From: Gluconacetobacter diazotrophicus PA1 5
GTDB lineage: Bacteria > Pseudomonadota > Alphaproteobacteria > Acetobacterales > Acetobacteraceae
Direction of reading: 5' to 3'
Assembly: GCF_000021325.1 (NCBI RefSeq)
Contig: NC_011365.1
Location: forward strand, 3,004,001-3,068,000
Length of the DNA: 64,000 bases
Shown here: positions 18,194-26,780 of the stretch, one piece after another
How the letters are laid out: every line of letters starts with the position of its first letter
Numbering within the stretch: the first letter of the stretch is position 1
Position numbers and translations under genes: made by a program
Notes under the pieces: model-generated
What the model saw: only the letters and a program-made list of their open reading frames with translations
What the model was told of the DNA's origin: nothing
Database searches by the model: none

Positions 18194-18898
18194 TTACGGT
18201 CCGCCGGGCGCGGCAAGCGTCAGGATCGGGTCATCGCGATACTGTGCGCCGTATACCATCTTCAGCGCCTCGATCCGAGGGGCGTCATACGTTGCGATGT
18301 AGGAATCTTCCGGATGGCGGGCCGCGAAATTCTGGTGATACTCCTCGGCCGGATAGAAGCCATGATCCGGAACGATCTGCGTTGCGATCGGGCGCGCGAA
18401 GACATGCGCGGCATTCAGCTGCCGGATATAGGCGCGCGCCGCCGTCGCCTGCTCCGGCGTGCGGGTGAACAGGGCGGAGCGATACTGGCTGCCGACATCC
18501 GGAAATTGCCTGTTCACCTGCGTAGGGTCCAGTGCGACCGAGAAGAAGATCTGCATCAGCGTGCCGTAACCGACCTGCGTCGGGTCGTATTCGACCGCGA
18601 CCGATTCCGCGTGCCCCGTATCGCCGCCGCTGACGGTCTCGTATTCGGCGGTGTCCTTCGTTCCGCCGTCATATCCCGCGCGCGTCGCGGTCACGCCGCG
18701 TATGTGCTGGAAGACACTCTGGACGCCCCAGAAACATCCTCCGGCGAAGACGGCGGTGGCACGATGGGTCGTCGCGGGCGCTTCGGCGGCTGCCGGCGGC
18801 GGCAGACGCGTGGCGAGCGGCGCGTCCGCGGCATGGCACGCCGTGCCGAGCGCCCCCATGGCAATGAGCGAGATGCCGAGTAGTCCTGACCGTGTCAT
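18194..18898 (-). CDS. msrA: Peptide methionine-S-sulfoxide reductase, exported
   Basis: 234 residues from the ATG at 18898 (AGAGGA upstream). An N-terminal signal peptide (GLLGISLIAMGALGTACHA) sends it to the periplasm or anchors it through a lipobox-like Cys. The catalytic motif FAGGCFWGVQSVF, then GYDGG, GHAESVAVEYDP and the family's YPAEEYHQNF are all present. It reduces the S-epimer of methionine sulfoxide in proteins. With msrB upstream on the same strand it forms an envelope repair pair; a MITE now separates them. Confidence 0.93.
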   Translation of the reverse strand: MTRSGLLGISLIAMGALGTACHAADAPLATRLPPPAAAEAPATTHRATAVFAGGCFWGVQSVFQHIRGVTATRAGYDGGTKDTAEYETVSGGDTGHAESVAVEYDPTQVGYGTLMQIFFSVALDPTQVNRQFPDVGSQYRSALFTRTPEQATAARAYIRQLNAAHVFARPIATQIVPDHGFYPAEEYHQNFAARHPEDSYIATYDAPRIEALKMVYGAQYRDDPILTLAAPGGP

Positions 18899-18914
18899 GG
18901 TTTTGGTCCTCTCA

Positions 18915-19076
18915 GAGCCTGACCGAAAATGTGAGCTGGTGAGCGAGAGCGGCCCGATAGGCCGCGCCCGGCGTGTGTTCCCGAGCACCGGAGCGGAGCG
19001 GCCTTGATGGCCGTGAGCACCGGAGCGCAGGAAACGCGCGTCGGATCGCCGCCAGCGCGCATTTTCGGTCAGGCTC
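18915..19076. repeat. MITE-like element between msrA and msrB
   Basis: GAGCCTGACCGAAAATG at 18915 is repeated inverted at the right end (to 19076). TCA flanks both sides (18912-18914 and 19077-19079), a TNA-type duplication as in some IS5 groups. The 162-bp interior has no gene and contains GAGCACCGGAGCG twice. The right TCA is also the msrB stop codon (TGA on the minus strand). Confidence 0.8.
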
Positions 19077-19541
19077 TCAGGCCGGGTGGAAGGACAGGGC
19101 GACGCCGTTCATGCAGTAGCGCAGGCCCGTAGGCGGCGGGCCGTCGTCGAAAACATGGCCGAGATGGCCGCCGCAGGTGGCGCACAGCACCTCGGTCCGA
19201 TCCCTGCCGAGCGAATGGTCGGCGCGTTCCTGCACGGCATGCGGCAGGGCGCGGTAGAAACTCGGCCAGCCGGTGCCGCTTTCGAATTTGGTGCCGGCGT
19301 CGAACGCGGCGGTATCGCACCCGGCGCAGGCGAAGCGGCCAGGTCGATGCTCGCCCAGAAGGGGGCTGGACCACGGCATTTCCGTGCCGGCCCGGCGCAG
19401 GACGTCGTATTGCGCGGGCGTCAGCAGGCGGCGCCATTCCGCATCCGAATGCGAGACGGCATAGGGCGGCGCGGCGCGGCCGGGGCGCGCGGCCAGCAGG
19501 AACGCGGCCGAGGCAAGGCAGAACTGGCGGCGGGAGGTCAT
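19077..19541 (-). CDS. msrB: Peptide methionine-R-sulfoxide reductase, Tat-exported
   Basis: 154 residues. The N-terminus TSRRQFCLASAAFLLAARPG is a twin-arginine signal. The MsrB fold follows, with two zinc-binding CxxC pairs (CAGCD; CATCGGHLGH), GTGWPSFY, and the catalytic Cys in GLRYCMNGVALSF. It reduces the R-epimer of methionine sulfoxide and complements MsrA. The gene ends exactly at the MITE, whose target duplication supplies the stop codon. Confidence 0.93.
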   Translation of the reverse strand: MTSRRQFCLASAAFLLAARPGRAAPPYAVSHSDAEWRRLLTPAQYDVLRRAGTEMPWSSPLLGEHRPGRFACAGCDTAAFDAGTKFESGTGWPSFYRALPHAVQERADHSLGRDRTEVLCATCGGHLGHVFDDGPPPTGLRYCMNGVALSFHPA

Positions 19542-19693
19542 GGAACCGCTCCTTCACGATGACAGGATGTCCGGTTCTTCGGCGTGCCGGGGCCATTGGT
19601 TACGAGCGGCGGCGGACTATCTTTTTGCGCAAGCCTGTAACCGTTTGCTGGTGCGGGACGAACGGACCGACATCAGTTCCAGGAGGCCCGCAG

Positions 19694-20317
19694 ATGCCCC
19701 GACCTCGCCGCACGCCCGCGCTGGTCATCAGGATCACCCACTGGATCGGCGCGCTGTCGATGCTCGCCATGATCGGCAGCGGGTGGCAGATCTACAATGC
19801 CTCGCCCATCCTGCCGTTCACCTTTCCGCCCTGGATGACCCTGGGGGGATGGCTTGCCGGCGGGATCGCCTGGCATTTCGCGGCGATGTGGACGCTGATG
19901 GGCGCAGGTGTCATCTACGTGGCGTATGGCGTCGTCTCGGGCCATTTCCGGCGCGACCTGCGACCGCAGGGCGTGCGCGCTATCGGCCGCGACATGGGTC
20001 TTGCGCTGCGCTTCCGGCTGTCTCACATGCCCGGTCGGTACAACGCGGTACAGCGGCTGCTCTATACGGGCGTGCTGATCGTGGCCGCCCTGACGGTGGC
20101 CTCGGGCCTTTCGATCTGGAAGCCCGTGCAGCTTGGATGGCTGACCTGGCTGTTCGGCGGCTACGACATCGCGCGCCGGGTTCACTTCACGATGATGGCG
20201 TTGATCGTCGGGTTCCTGATCGTCCACGTGGTGCTTGCCCTGATCGTGCCGTCGACCCTGTTCGGCATGGTGTTCGGCCGCAGACCAGTGCCGCATGATT
20301 CGGAGGCAGCCCGATGA
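19694..20317 (+). CDS. Cytochrome b561-type membrane subunit
   Basis: 207 residues from the ATG at 19694 (AGGAGG 7 bp upstream); longer upstream starts lie over a non-coding leader. Four hydrophobic segments and well-spaced His residues (RITHWIG, AWHFAAMW, RVHFTMM, IVHVVLA) fit a di-haem cytochrome b of the thiosulfate-reductase/b561 type. It should pass quinol electrons to the molybdoenzyme encoded next, whose ATG overlaps this stop. Confidence 0.85.
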   Translation: MPRPRRTPALVIRITHWIGALSMLAMIGSGWQIYNASPILPFTFPPWMTLGGWLAGGIAWHFAAMWTLMGAGVIYVAYGVVSGHFRRDLRPQGVRAIGRDMGLALRFRLSHMPGRYNAVQRLLYTGVLIVAALTVASGLSIWKPVQLGWLTWLFGGYDIARRVHFTMMALIVGFLIVHVVLALIVPSTLFGMVFGRRPVPHDSEAAR

Positions 20318-21063
20318 AGCGGCCGGACCTGGATCGCGCGGCCATCGCGCCGGAATTGCGCCGCCTGGAGTGTCGACTGATGCTGAAGGGCATGGTGTCG
20401 CTCGGGGGGCTTGCCATGTTGTCGGGCTGCGTGCTGGATGACGAACCTGCGGTCGAACGTGCGCTCGCGCGGGTGATGAACTTTACCGATCGCGCGCAGG
20501 CGCTGTTGTTCAGCCGGCATCGCCTGGCGCGCGAGTTCGACGCCTCGCGGATCACGCGTCCTTTCCCGTTCAATGCCTATTACGGGCAGGATGAGGTGCG
20601 TACGGTCGATCCGGCGCAATGGCGCCTGGAGGTGTCGGGTCTGGTCACGGACACGCGTCCCTGGTCGCTCGCGCGGTTCCGCGCCTTGCCGCAGAAGCGT
20701 CAGATCACGCGTCATATCTGCGTGGAGGGATGGAGCGCGATCGGCTGCTGGTCCGGCGTGCCGCTTTCGGTGTTCCTGCAGCATGTCGGGGCCGATCTGC
20801 GGGCGAAATACGTCGATTTTCATTGTTTCGACGATTATTCGACCAGCATCGACATGGCGACGGCCCTGCATCCACAGACCATCATGGTACTGGATTTCGA
20901 CGATGCCGCGCTGCCGGCGGCCTATGGCGCCCCCATGAAGGTCCGGATCCCGACCAAGCTGGGCTACAAGAATCCGAAATATCTGGCGGCGATCACTGTC
21001 ACGAACCGCTTTCCCGGCGGCTACTGGGAGGATCAGGGGTATGACTGGTTCGGCGGATCGTAA
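20314..21063 (+). CDS. Periplasmic molybdopterin-dependent oxidoreductase (sulfite oxidase/MsrP fold)
   Basis: 249 residues, starting in an ATGA overlap with the cytochrome gene. The N-terminus has a hydrophobic stretch ending in LSGC, a possible lipoprotein signal. The sulfite-oxidase fold is seen in PFPFNAYYGQDEV, W-x-L-x-VSGLV, and RHICVEGWSAIGCWSGVPL, where the Cys is the likely molybdenum ligand, and in KVRIPTKLGYKNPKYL. With the cytochrome b it resembles an MsrPQ-type pair, which would match the msrA/msrB neighbours, but its substrate is unproven. Confidence 0.85.
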   Translation: MKRPDLDRAAIAPELRRLECRLMLKGMVSLGGLAMLSGCVLDDEPAVERALARVMNFTDRAQALLFSRHRLAREFDASRITRPFPFNAYYGQDEVRTVDPAQWRLEVSGLVTDTRPWSLARFRALPQKRQITRHICVEGWSAIGCWSGVPLSVFLQHVGADLRAKYVDFHCFDDYSTSIDMATALHPQTIMVLDFDDAALPAAYGAPMKVRIPTKLGYKNPKYLAAITVTNRFPGGYWEDQGYDWFGGS

Positions 21064-21169
21064 AATAATTCGCTCTCTGTAACCTTCGGACCCGTACGGG
21101 CGAAGAACAAAACAGTGGGACGGAAATGTCCGTCTCCATGCAGATTTTTTCAATCAGGGAGCAAGCTTC

Positions 21170-21466
21170 ATGTCCATTCGTCATCTCATGGTCGCCGCCG
21201 CAATATGGTCCAATATCGCCGTCGTCGGTACGGCAGTCGCGCAGGACAGCATGTCGCGCGATGCGATGGCGCATGACGGCATGGCCAGGAATGCCATGTC
21301 GCATGACAAAATGGCACCGAATGCCATGTCCCAAGACGCCATGCGGAAACATGCGGACACGACCCGCCACGGCATGGAGAAGAATGCGATGTCCGGAGAG
21401 TCGATGAGCCATGACGGCATGATGATGGCGCCGTCGCATGAAAACGGCATGTCCAGGCCCAACTGA
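21170..21466 (+). CDS. Met-rich pentapeptide (MxKDx-type) repeat protein, exported
   Basis: 98 residues. A signal peptide (residues 1-24, ending AVAQ) is followed by about ten pentapeptide-like units such as MSRDA, MAHDG, MARNA, MSHDK, MAPNA and MSQDA. These proteins occur widely in proteobacteria without known function. The high Met and His content could bind metal or scavenge oxidants, which would fit the methionine-repair genes close by. AGGGAG lies 8 bp before the ATG. Confidence 0.8.
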   Translation: MSIRHLMVAAAIWSNIAVVGTAVAQDSMSRDAMAHDGMARNAMSHDKMAPNAMSQDAMRKHADTTRHGMEKNAMSGESMSHDGMMMAPSHENGMSRPN

Positions 21467-21719
21467 CAGGCTGGCGCGTTTTCCCGGTTGGCGGGCGGGC
21501 GCGGGAGAACCTCGTTTCCTGCACGCTACCGATTCTTTCGAAGTATTTACTCCATCTCGACCGCAGTATAGGGTGAATACCCGGCGGGAAAGGGCTGTCA
21601 GGAGAAAAGCTTCCGCACCGCGCGATGAAAAAAAATCGTTCGGCGTCAGTTTTTTTTCTCGATCATCGCCTGCCTCGGGTCGGAGGCAGGCTGCTTATGC
21701 CTGGGGATGGAGTGTACTG

Positions 21720-22601
21720 ATGCGACGGATGCTGTTTTCGCTTCTGCTCGTGGCGCCCGTCATGGCGCTGGCGGCGCCGCCGCCCGCTGCGGTGACCACC
21801 GATCCGCCCGTCGATCACGCGCATCCGGCGGCGATGACCGCCTTCGTCATCCCGTCGGGGGACGGCGCGCTGAATGCGGTGATGTACAGCGCGGCCGGTG
21901 CGCGGTCGCATCCGACCTTGCTGCTGCTCCATGGCTTTCCCGGCAACGAGCAGAATCTGGACCTGGCGCAGGCGGCGCGGCGTGCGGGGTGGAATGTTCT
22001 GACGTTCCATTATCGGGGGTCCTGGGACAGTCCCGGCCGCTTTTCCTTTGACCATTGCGTGCAGGATGCCGCCAGCGCGCTGGCGTATCTGCGCCGGCCG
22101 CAGGTGATCGCGCAATTCGCCATCGACCCGTCGCGGATAGCCGTCGCCGGGCACAGTCTGGGCGGGATCGTCGCCGCGCGGACCGCTGCGGACGATCCGC
22201 GTGTTATCGGCGCCTTCCTGATCGATCCGGCCGATTTTGCCGCGATCGGCCGCGGCTTTTCCGACCCCAAAAAGCGCGAGGCGTTCCTGGTCGGTGAAGT
22301 GCGCGGGGACCTGCCGCCGCTGACGGGCACCAGCGCGGACCAGATCATGGCCGAGGTGGCGCATGCCGGTCCGTCGCTGGATCTGGTCGCGACTATGCCG
22401 GCGCTGTCCGGGCGGCCCCTGGCGCTGATCGGCACGACGCGCGGGATCGGCTTCATGTCCGCCGCCGCCGCCCGGGCCGCGCGGCAGGATGGTGCGACAC
22501 ATCTGGAAGCCCGGACGCTGGATACCGACCACAGCTTTTCCGATGCGCGGATTGCCCTGGCCGGCCTGCTGGTGACATGGTTGGGGCAGTTCCAGAAATG
22601 A
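21720..22601 (+). CDS. Exported alpha/beta hydrolase
   Basis: 293 residues from the ATG at 21720, with a signal peptide (LLVAPVMALAAPPP). The fold shows the oxyanion strand LLLLHGFPGNEQN, the nucleophile elbow GHSLGG (Ser near residue 144) and a late acidic residue/His pair (TLDTDHSF). Substrate unknown; esterase or peptidase activity is likely. A 9-bp stem (GCCTGCCTC/GAGGCAGGC) lies about 30 bp upstream in the leader; the remaining 21467-21719 shows no gene. The stop overlaps the amidase start. Confidence 0.8.
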   Translation: MRRMLFSLLLVAPVMALAAPPPAAVTTDPPVDHAHPAAMTAFVIPSGDGALNAVMYSAAGARSHPTLLLLHGFPGNEQNLDLAQAARRAGWNVLTFHYRGSWDSPGRFSFDHCVQDAASALAYLRRPQVIAQFAIDPSRIAVAGHSLGGIVAARTAADDPRVIGAFLIDPADFAAIGRGFSDPKKREAFLVGEVRGDLPPLTGTSADQIMAEVAHAGPSLDLVATMPALSGRPLALIGTTRGIGFMSAAAARAARQDGATHLEARTLDTDHSFSDARIALAGLLVTWLGQFQK

Positions 22602-24199
22602 CATCCAGGGGCGCTGTGTCGGGTACCGAAGTCTTCTCGCGTTTTCGTCTTCCGAAAAAAACGGGACCTGTCGCGGCGCTGGCCGCAACGCTGGCGGTCT
22701 GCGCGCCCGGCCTGTCGCGGGCCGCGCCCGACAGCGCCGCCGGCCTGGTGGCGGACATGCATGCCGGGCGGCTGGCGCCCGATGACCTGGTGCGCCGCTA
22801 CAGCGCGCGTATCGCGCAGGTCGATGCGGGGCCCGGCGGGCTGCATGCGATCCTGGCGTTGAACCCCGATGCGGCGCAGCAGGCCGCCGCGCTGGCGCGG
22901 ATGCGGCGGGTGCCGGGGCCGCTTTACGGCCTGCCGATCGTGGTGAAGGACAATATCGAAACGCGGGACGACCTGCCGACCACGGCGGGGTCGCTGGCGC
23001 TGGCGGGCAATGTCTCGCATCGCGATGCGCCGGTGATTGCGCTGCTGCGCGCGGCGGGGGCGATCGTGCTGGGCAAGGCCAATCTGTCGGAATGGGCCAA
23101 TTTCCGCTCGGCCCACGCCAGCAGCGGATGGAGTGCGGTGGGGGGCCTGACGCACAATCCCCATGACCGGGCGCGGACCGCATGCGGGTCCAGCGCGGGC
23201 AGCGCCGTCGCGGTGGCGGCCGGGCTGGCCCCTGCCGCGATCGGCACGGAAACCGACGGGTCCATCACATGCCCGGCCTCGGTCAACGGGATCGTGGGGC
23301 TGAAGCCCACCGTCGGGCTGGTGTCGCGCAGCGGGATCGTGCCGATTTCCGCCAGCCAGGACACGGCGGGGCCGCTGACGCGCACGGTGCGCGACGCCGC
23401 CCTGCTGCTGGGCGTCATCGCGGGATCGGACCCGGACGATCCGGCGACGGCGGCGGCCGACCGGCATCATGCGGACTATCTGGCCGGCCTGCGGCCCGAC
23501 GCGCTGCGGGGCCGGCGCATCGGGGTGATGCGCTTCGCCCAGGGCGGCAATCCGGACGTGCGGGTGCTGTTCGAGGCGGCGCTGGCGCGGCTGCGCGACG
23601 GGGGGGCGGTCCTGGTCGATATTCCCGCCTTCGATTCCTCCGCGATCGACGGGCCGGAACTGACCGTCCTGCTGTCCGAATTTCGCGCCGGGCTGAACGC
23701 CTATCTGGCCCATACCCCGGCGGCGGTGACGGTGCGTGACCTGCCGGCGCTGATCGCGTTCAACCGCGCGCATGCCGATCGGGAAATGCCCTGGTTCGGG
23801 CAGGATCTGTTCGAACGGGCGCAGGACGCGCCGGCATTGTCCGACCCCGCCTATACGACCGCGCGCGACACGGCGCGGCGGCTGGCGGGGGCGCAGGGGA
23901 TCGATGCGATGCTGGCGCATGATCATCTGGACGCGCTGGTCGCGCCCACGATCGGGCCGGCCTGGATGACCGACCCGGTGCTGGGCGACCGCCCCGGGGA
24001 CGGGACGGGGGCCGGGTCGCTGGCGGCGGTCGCGGGCTATCCGCACCTCAGCGTGCCGATGGGGCAGGTGCGGGGGCTGCCGGTCGGACTGTCCTTCATC
24101 GGTCCCGCCTGGTCCGAGGCCACGCTGCTGGCCCTGGGCTACGGGTTCGAACAGGCCTCGGCCCCGGTGCAGGCCACGGCACAGGCCGGCGACCGGTGA
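22598..24199 (+). CDS. Amidase-signature family enzyme, exported
   Basis: 533 residues. The ATG at 22598 overlaps the hydrolase stop (ATGA). A hydrophobic signal-like segment (AALAATLAVCAPGLSRAAP) follows a basic start. The amidase triad is visible: Lys in GLPIVVKDNIET, cis-Ser in ACGSSAGSAVAVA, and the nucleophile Ser in GTETDGSITCPAS. It hydrolyses an amide or acyl ester of unknown identity in the periplasm. Coupled translation with the hydrolase suggests a shared substrate route. Internal GatA function is ruled out by export and context. Confidence 0.88.
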   Translation: MTSRGAVSGTEVFSRFRLPKKTGPVAALAATLAVCAPGLSRAAPDSAAGLVADMHAGRLAPDDLVRRYSARIAQVDAGPGGLHAILALNPDAAQQAAALARMRRVPGPLYGLPIVVKDNIETRDDLPTTAGSLALAGNVSHRDAPVIALLRAAGAIVLGKANLSEWANFRSAHASSGWSAVGGLTHNPHDRARTACGSSAGSAVAVAAGLAPAAIGTETDGSITCPASVNGIVGLKPTVGLVSRSGIVPISASQDTAGPLTRTVRDAALLLGVIAGSDPDDPATAAADRHHADYLAGLRPDALRGRRIGVMRFAQGGNPDVRVLFEAALARLRDGGAVLVDIPAFDSSAIDGPELTVLLSEFRAGLNAYLAHTPAAVTVRDLPALIAFNRAHADREMPWFGQDLFERAQDAPALSDPAYTTARDTARRLAGAQGIDAMLAHDHLDALVAPTIGPAWMTDPVLGDRPGDGTGAGSLAAVAGYPHLSVPMGQVRGLPVGLSFIGPAWSEATLLALGYGFEQASAPVQATAQAGDR

Positions 24200-24217
24200 T
24201 CCGGGCGGCCCGTCCGG

Positions 24218-24661
24218 TCACGATTCGGCGGGTAGGTCCTCGACATCGATGCACCAGCCGGCCTTGGATGCGGTGAAGATCTGCCGGCGCGGCGTCAGGC
24301 CCGGGTCGCAATCCAGCGTGCCGGCCGGAACGATCATCAGCCGTCCGTTGCGGGTCGCATGCGGGACCGGCGTGCCGCAGACGCGGCAGGTCGCGGTGGC
24401 GAAGCTGGCGGCCGTCGGCAGGTCCCAGCGCGCGACGCCGTCCGGCTGCCCCGTGGTCGCGTGCCCGCCCGTGGTCGAATGCCCGGAGGTCCAGGTCAGG
24501 TCGGCGGGCCGGGCGATCAGGTTGGCGGCGAAGGACGACCCCGTCGTCTTGCGGCAGCGGCCGCAATGGCACAGCACGAAATCCAGCGGCGCCCCGTCGA
24601 TGCGATAGGTCACGGCGCCGCACAGGCAACTGCCGTTCAGCGTGGGTGGGTTTTTCGTCAT
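24218..24661 (-). CDS. GFA (CENP-V) family zinc protein
   Basis: 147 residues. The family Cys pattern is complete: GSCLCGAVTYRI, CHCGRCRKTTGS and CRVCGTPVPH, which bind zinc in a beta-tent fold. Relatives include glutathione-dependent formaldehyde-activating enzyme, but most members have no assigned substrate. It lies convergent to the amidase gene with an 18-bp gap and 24 bp from the next minus-strand gene. Confidence 0.88.
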   Translation of the reverse strand: MTKNPPTLNGSCLCGAVTYRIDGAPLDFVLCHCGRCRKTTGSSFAANLIARPADLTWTSGHSTTGGHATTGQPDGVARWDLPTAASFATATCRVCGTPVPHATRNGRLMIVPAGTLDCDPGLTPRRQIFTASKAGWCIDVEDLPAES

Positions 24662-24685
24662 GAGGCCCGTTCCCCTTGTCGCTCC

Positions 24686-25129
24686 CTACTGGATCGTGAC
24701 GTGGAAGGTGGTGGTCCAGGCGCGGCCGCGCGGGAAGATGACCTGGATCGTGGCCTCGTCCGGGCCGATGGCGCCGGGGGCGGGGGTATAGACGGCCTGG
24801 ACGCCCGGTCGGGGTTCGGTGTTGCAGGCCCGGCGCTGGTTGCCGGCCGGATAGTCGGAATAGAACGACCCCTGCGCAATGCTGACGGTGCCGTGGGCGG
24901 GCGGCGACAGCAGCCGCACGGTGGGATAGCCGGCGAGCGAACAATCCGGATTCAGCGAGAACCAGTTGCCCAGCAGGCCGGGGTGCCCGGCCGCGACCGT
25001 GAAGTCGCGGACATGGTGGGCATTGTTGGCCGGACCATGAGAGCGGGCGCCGTCCTGTTCGCTACCTGTATCCGCGCAGCCGGCGAGCAGGACGGCCCCT
25101 GCGAGGAGAATGGGCAGGGCAGGCTTCAT
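24686..25129 (-). CDS. Hypothetical lipoprotein
   Basis: 147 residues from the ATG at 25129. The signal peptide ends in the lipobox LLAGC, so it should be lipidated. The mature part contains LSPPAHGTVSIAQG and YTPAPGAIGPDEATIQV, a pattern seen in Ig-like/cadherin-like periplasmic domains. No enzyme motif. It may be co-transcribed with the GFA gene downstream. Confidence 0.75.
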   Translation of the reverse strand: MKPALPILLAGAVLLAGCADTGSEQDGARSHGPANNAHHVRDFTVAAGHPGLLGNWFSLNPDCSLAGYPTVRLLSPPAHGTVSIAQGSFYSDYPAGNQRRACNTEPRPGVQAVYTPAPGAIGPDEATIQVIFPRGRAWTTTFHVTIQ

Positions 25130-25210
25130 TCCGGATCTCCATCTCTGCTGCATCGGCAGACCGTGCCACGGACCGGCGGCGAGGTCAGCGGGGTAAGCGC
25201 GATTTTAAGA

Positions 25211-26104
25211 TTATGCCTTTCCGCGCCGTACCAGTTCGTACAGGGCGACGGCGGCGGCGTTGGAGACGTTCAGGCTTTCCATGTCGCCGGGCATCGCCAG
25301 TCCGGCGATTTCGTCGCAATGCTCGCGGGTCAGGCGGCGCAGCCCGTCGCCCTCGGCGCCCAGTACCAGCGCCACCCGCCGCTGGCCGAAACTGGTGCCG
25401 TCCAGGATTCCGCCGCCGGCATCCAGCCCCACGACCCAGAAATCCAGGCTCTTCAGCGCGTCCAGCGTGCGGGCCAGGTTCACCACCCGCACCAGCGGCA
25501 CGATTTCCAGCGCCCCCGACGCGGCCTTGGCCAGGGCACCGGTCTCGTCCGGCGCGTTGCGTTCCATCACCACCACGGCGGCGGCGCCGAAGGCGGCGGC
25601 GGAGCGCAGGATGGCGCCGACATTGCGCGGATCGGTCACCTGGTCCAGCAGCAGAAGGGGGCCGGGCCGCCCGGTCATGTCCTCGATCGCCAGCGACGGC
25701 AGCGCATCGGCCAGGACCGCGATTCCCTGGTGAACGGCGTCGCGCCCGCACAGCGATTCCAGCCGGGCGCGATCGGTGCGGTGGGGCTGCATCGGCAGGG
25801 GAGCATTCAGGCGCTCGCGCAGCGCGGCCTCGCCGTCCTCGGTCGCCAGGATCTGGCGGATGCGGCGTTCCGGGTTGCCCAGCGCCGCCAGCGCGGGATG
25901 CAGCCCGTACAGCCAGTAGGTGCCACGCGGGGGGCCGCCGCGCGCCGCGCCGCCGCCGCGCCGCCCCTGGCGGCCCGGGGCCGCGCCCGGGGATGTACCC
26001 GAGGCCGGGGTCGAGCCCGCGTCGTGGGGGGCATTCTGGTCCGCCCGACCGGGCGAACGCGGGGTGGATCGTGCGTCGGGACGACGCGGGGGGCGGGTGC
26101 GCAT
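25211..26104 (-). CDS. rlmB: SpoU-family RNA 2'-O-methyltransferase (RlmB type)
   Basis: 297 residues from the ATG at 26104. A basic, Gly/Arg-rich N-terminal tail (about 55 residues) precedes the substrate-binding domain (GTYWLYGLHPALAAL) and the knotted SPOUT domain: LLLLDQVTDPRNVGAILRSA, ALVLGAEGDGLRRL and MESLNVSNAAAVALYEL. These three motifs bind SAM and define the family. By family knowledge it methylates G2251 of 23S rRNA; a tRNA target is an alternative. It is divergent from tRNA-Tyr. Confidence 0.85.
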   Translation of the reverse strand: MRTRPPRRPDARSTPRSPGRADQNAPHDAGSTPASGTSPGAAPGRQGRRGGGAARGGPPRGTYWLYGLHPALAALGNPERRIRQILATEDGEAALRERLNAPLPMQPHRTDRARLESLCGRDAVHQGIAVLADALPSLAIEDMTGRPGPLLLLDQVTDPRNVGAILRSAAAFGAAAVVVMERNAPDETGALAKAASGALEIVPLVRVVNLARTLDALKSLDFWVVGLDAGGGILDGTSFGQRRVALVLGAEGDGLRRLTREHCDEIAGLAMPGDMESLNVSNAAAVALYELVRRGKA

Positions 26105-26210
26105 GGCCCCGATATAGGCCGAACCACCGCCCCCGTCACGCCGTTGCGACACGATATGGAGACAGGGCATTGACATGCCCCGCGGATAGCCTTAACCACC
26201 CTTCCCACAC

Positions 26211-26296
26211 GGAGGGGTGCCCGAGTGGCTAAAGGGGGCGGACTGTAAATCCGCTGGCGTGCGCCTACGTTGGTTCGAATCCAACCCCCTCCACCA
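26211..26296 (+). tRNA. tRNA-Tyr (GTA)
   Basis: The acceptor stem GGAGGGG pairs with CCCCTCC, followed by A and an encoded CCA. The anticodon loop CTGTAAA gives GTA at 26245-26247. A long variable arm (GGCGTGCGCCTACG region) marks a class II tRNA, as expected for bacterial tRNA-Tyr, and the T-loop TTCGAAT is present. It looks intact, with no integrated element at its 3' end. Confidence 0.95.
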
Positions 26297-26400
26297 ATTC
26301 TCCCGATCAATCAGTATCATGACGTCTCACGCGGCTGGTTTTCCGCCTGCGTACGCCATTCTGCGTCTCGCATTCCGAATGAGGTCCCGCCCTCGACGCG

Positions 26401-26724
26401 TCAGATGACCTCGTAGGCGAAGAAGGTCGAGATCAGCGCGATCGCGATCAGGCCCAGCAGGAAGCATATGTCGGCCGCGGCTTCGCACAGGGGGCTCAGG
26501 CGTGGGCGGTTGGGGTGGCGCATCGCGATATAGGACCACAGCGCGCTGGCGAGGAACAGCAGCGAGGTCAGGGCGGCGTATTCGTCGACATGCGAGGGAC
26601 CGGTGCGGGCCTCGACGATCTTGACCAGGCCGATCAGCGTCACGCAGACGCCGATCATCGTTCCCGCGCTCGGCAGGATGTGGTGCGACAGCGTGCGCCT
26701 CTGGGTGGCCGGCGGGTCGTTCAT
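26401..26724 (-). CDS. Hypothetical membrane protein
   Basis: 107 residues with three hydrophobic segments (residues about 22-38, 50-68 and 86-104) and a short cytoplasmic N-terminus. A conserved-looking HVDEY lies between segments 1 and 2. No family is recognised. The gene sits on the minus strand 56 bp downstream of another small membrane protein. Confidence 0.65.
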   Translation of the reverse strand: MNDPPATQRRTLSHHILPSAGTMIGVCVTLIGLVKIVEARTGPSHVDEYAALTSLLFLASALWSYIAMRHPNRPRLSPLCEAAADICFLLGLIAIALISTFFAYEVI

Positions 26725-26780
26725 GGTCTCGCCCTCTTTTGCCCGGTCCTGGTCGTGGGGTCTGGCCGCCGCGGCGGACC

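Noticed and set aside
22010-24046. 678-codon minus-strand frame antisense to the hydrolase and amidase
   Set aside because: Arg/Gly/Pro-rich translation without domains; it is the shadow of GC-rich codon use in the real plus-strand genes.
24359-26173. 604-codon plus-strand frame
   Set aside because: Antisense to three clear minus-strand genes (GFA, lipoprotein, SpoU methyltransferase); no motifs of its own.
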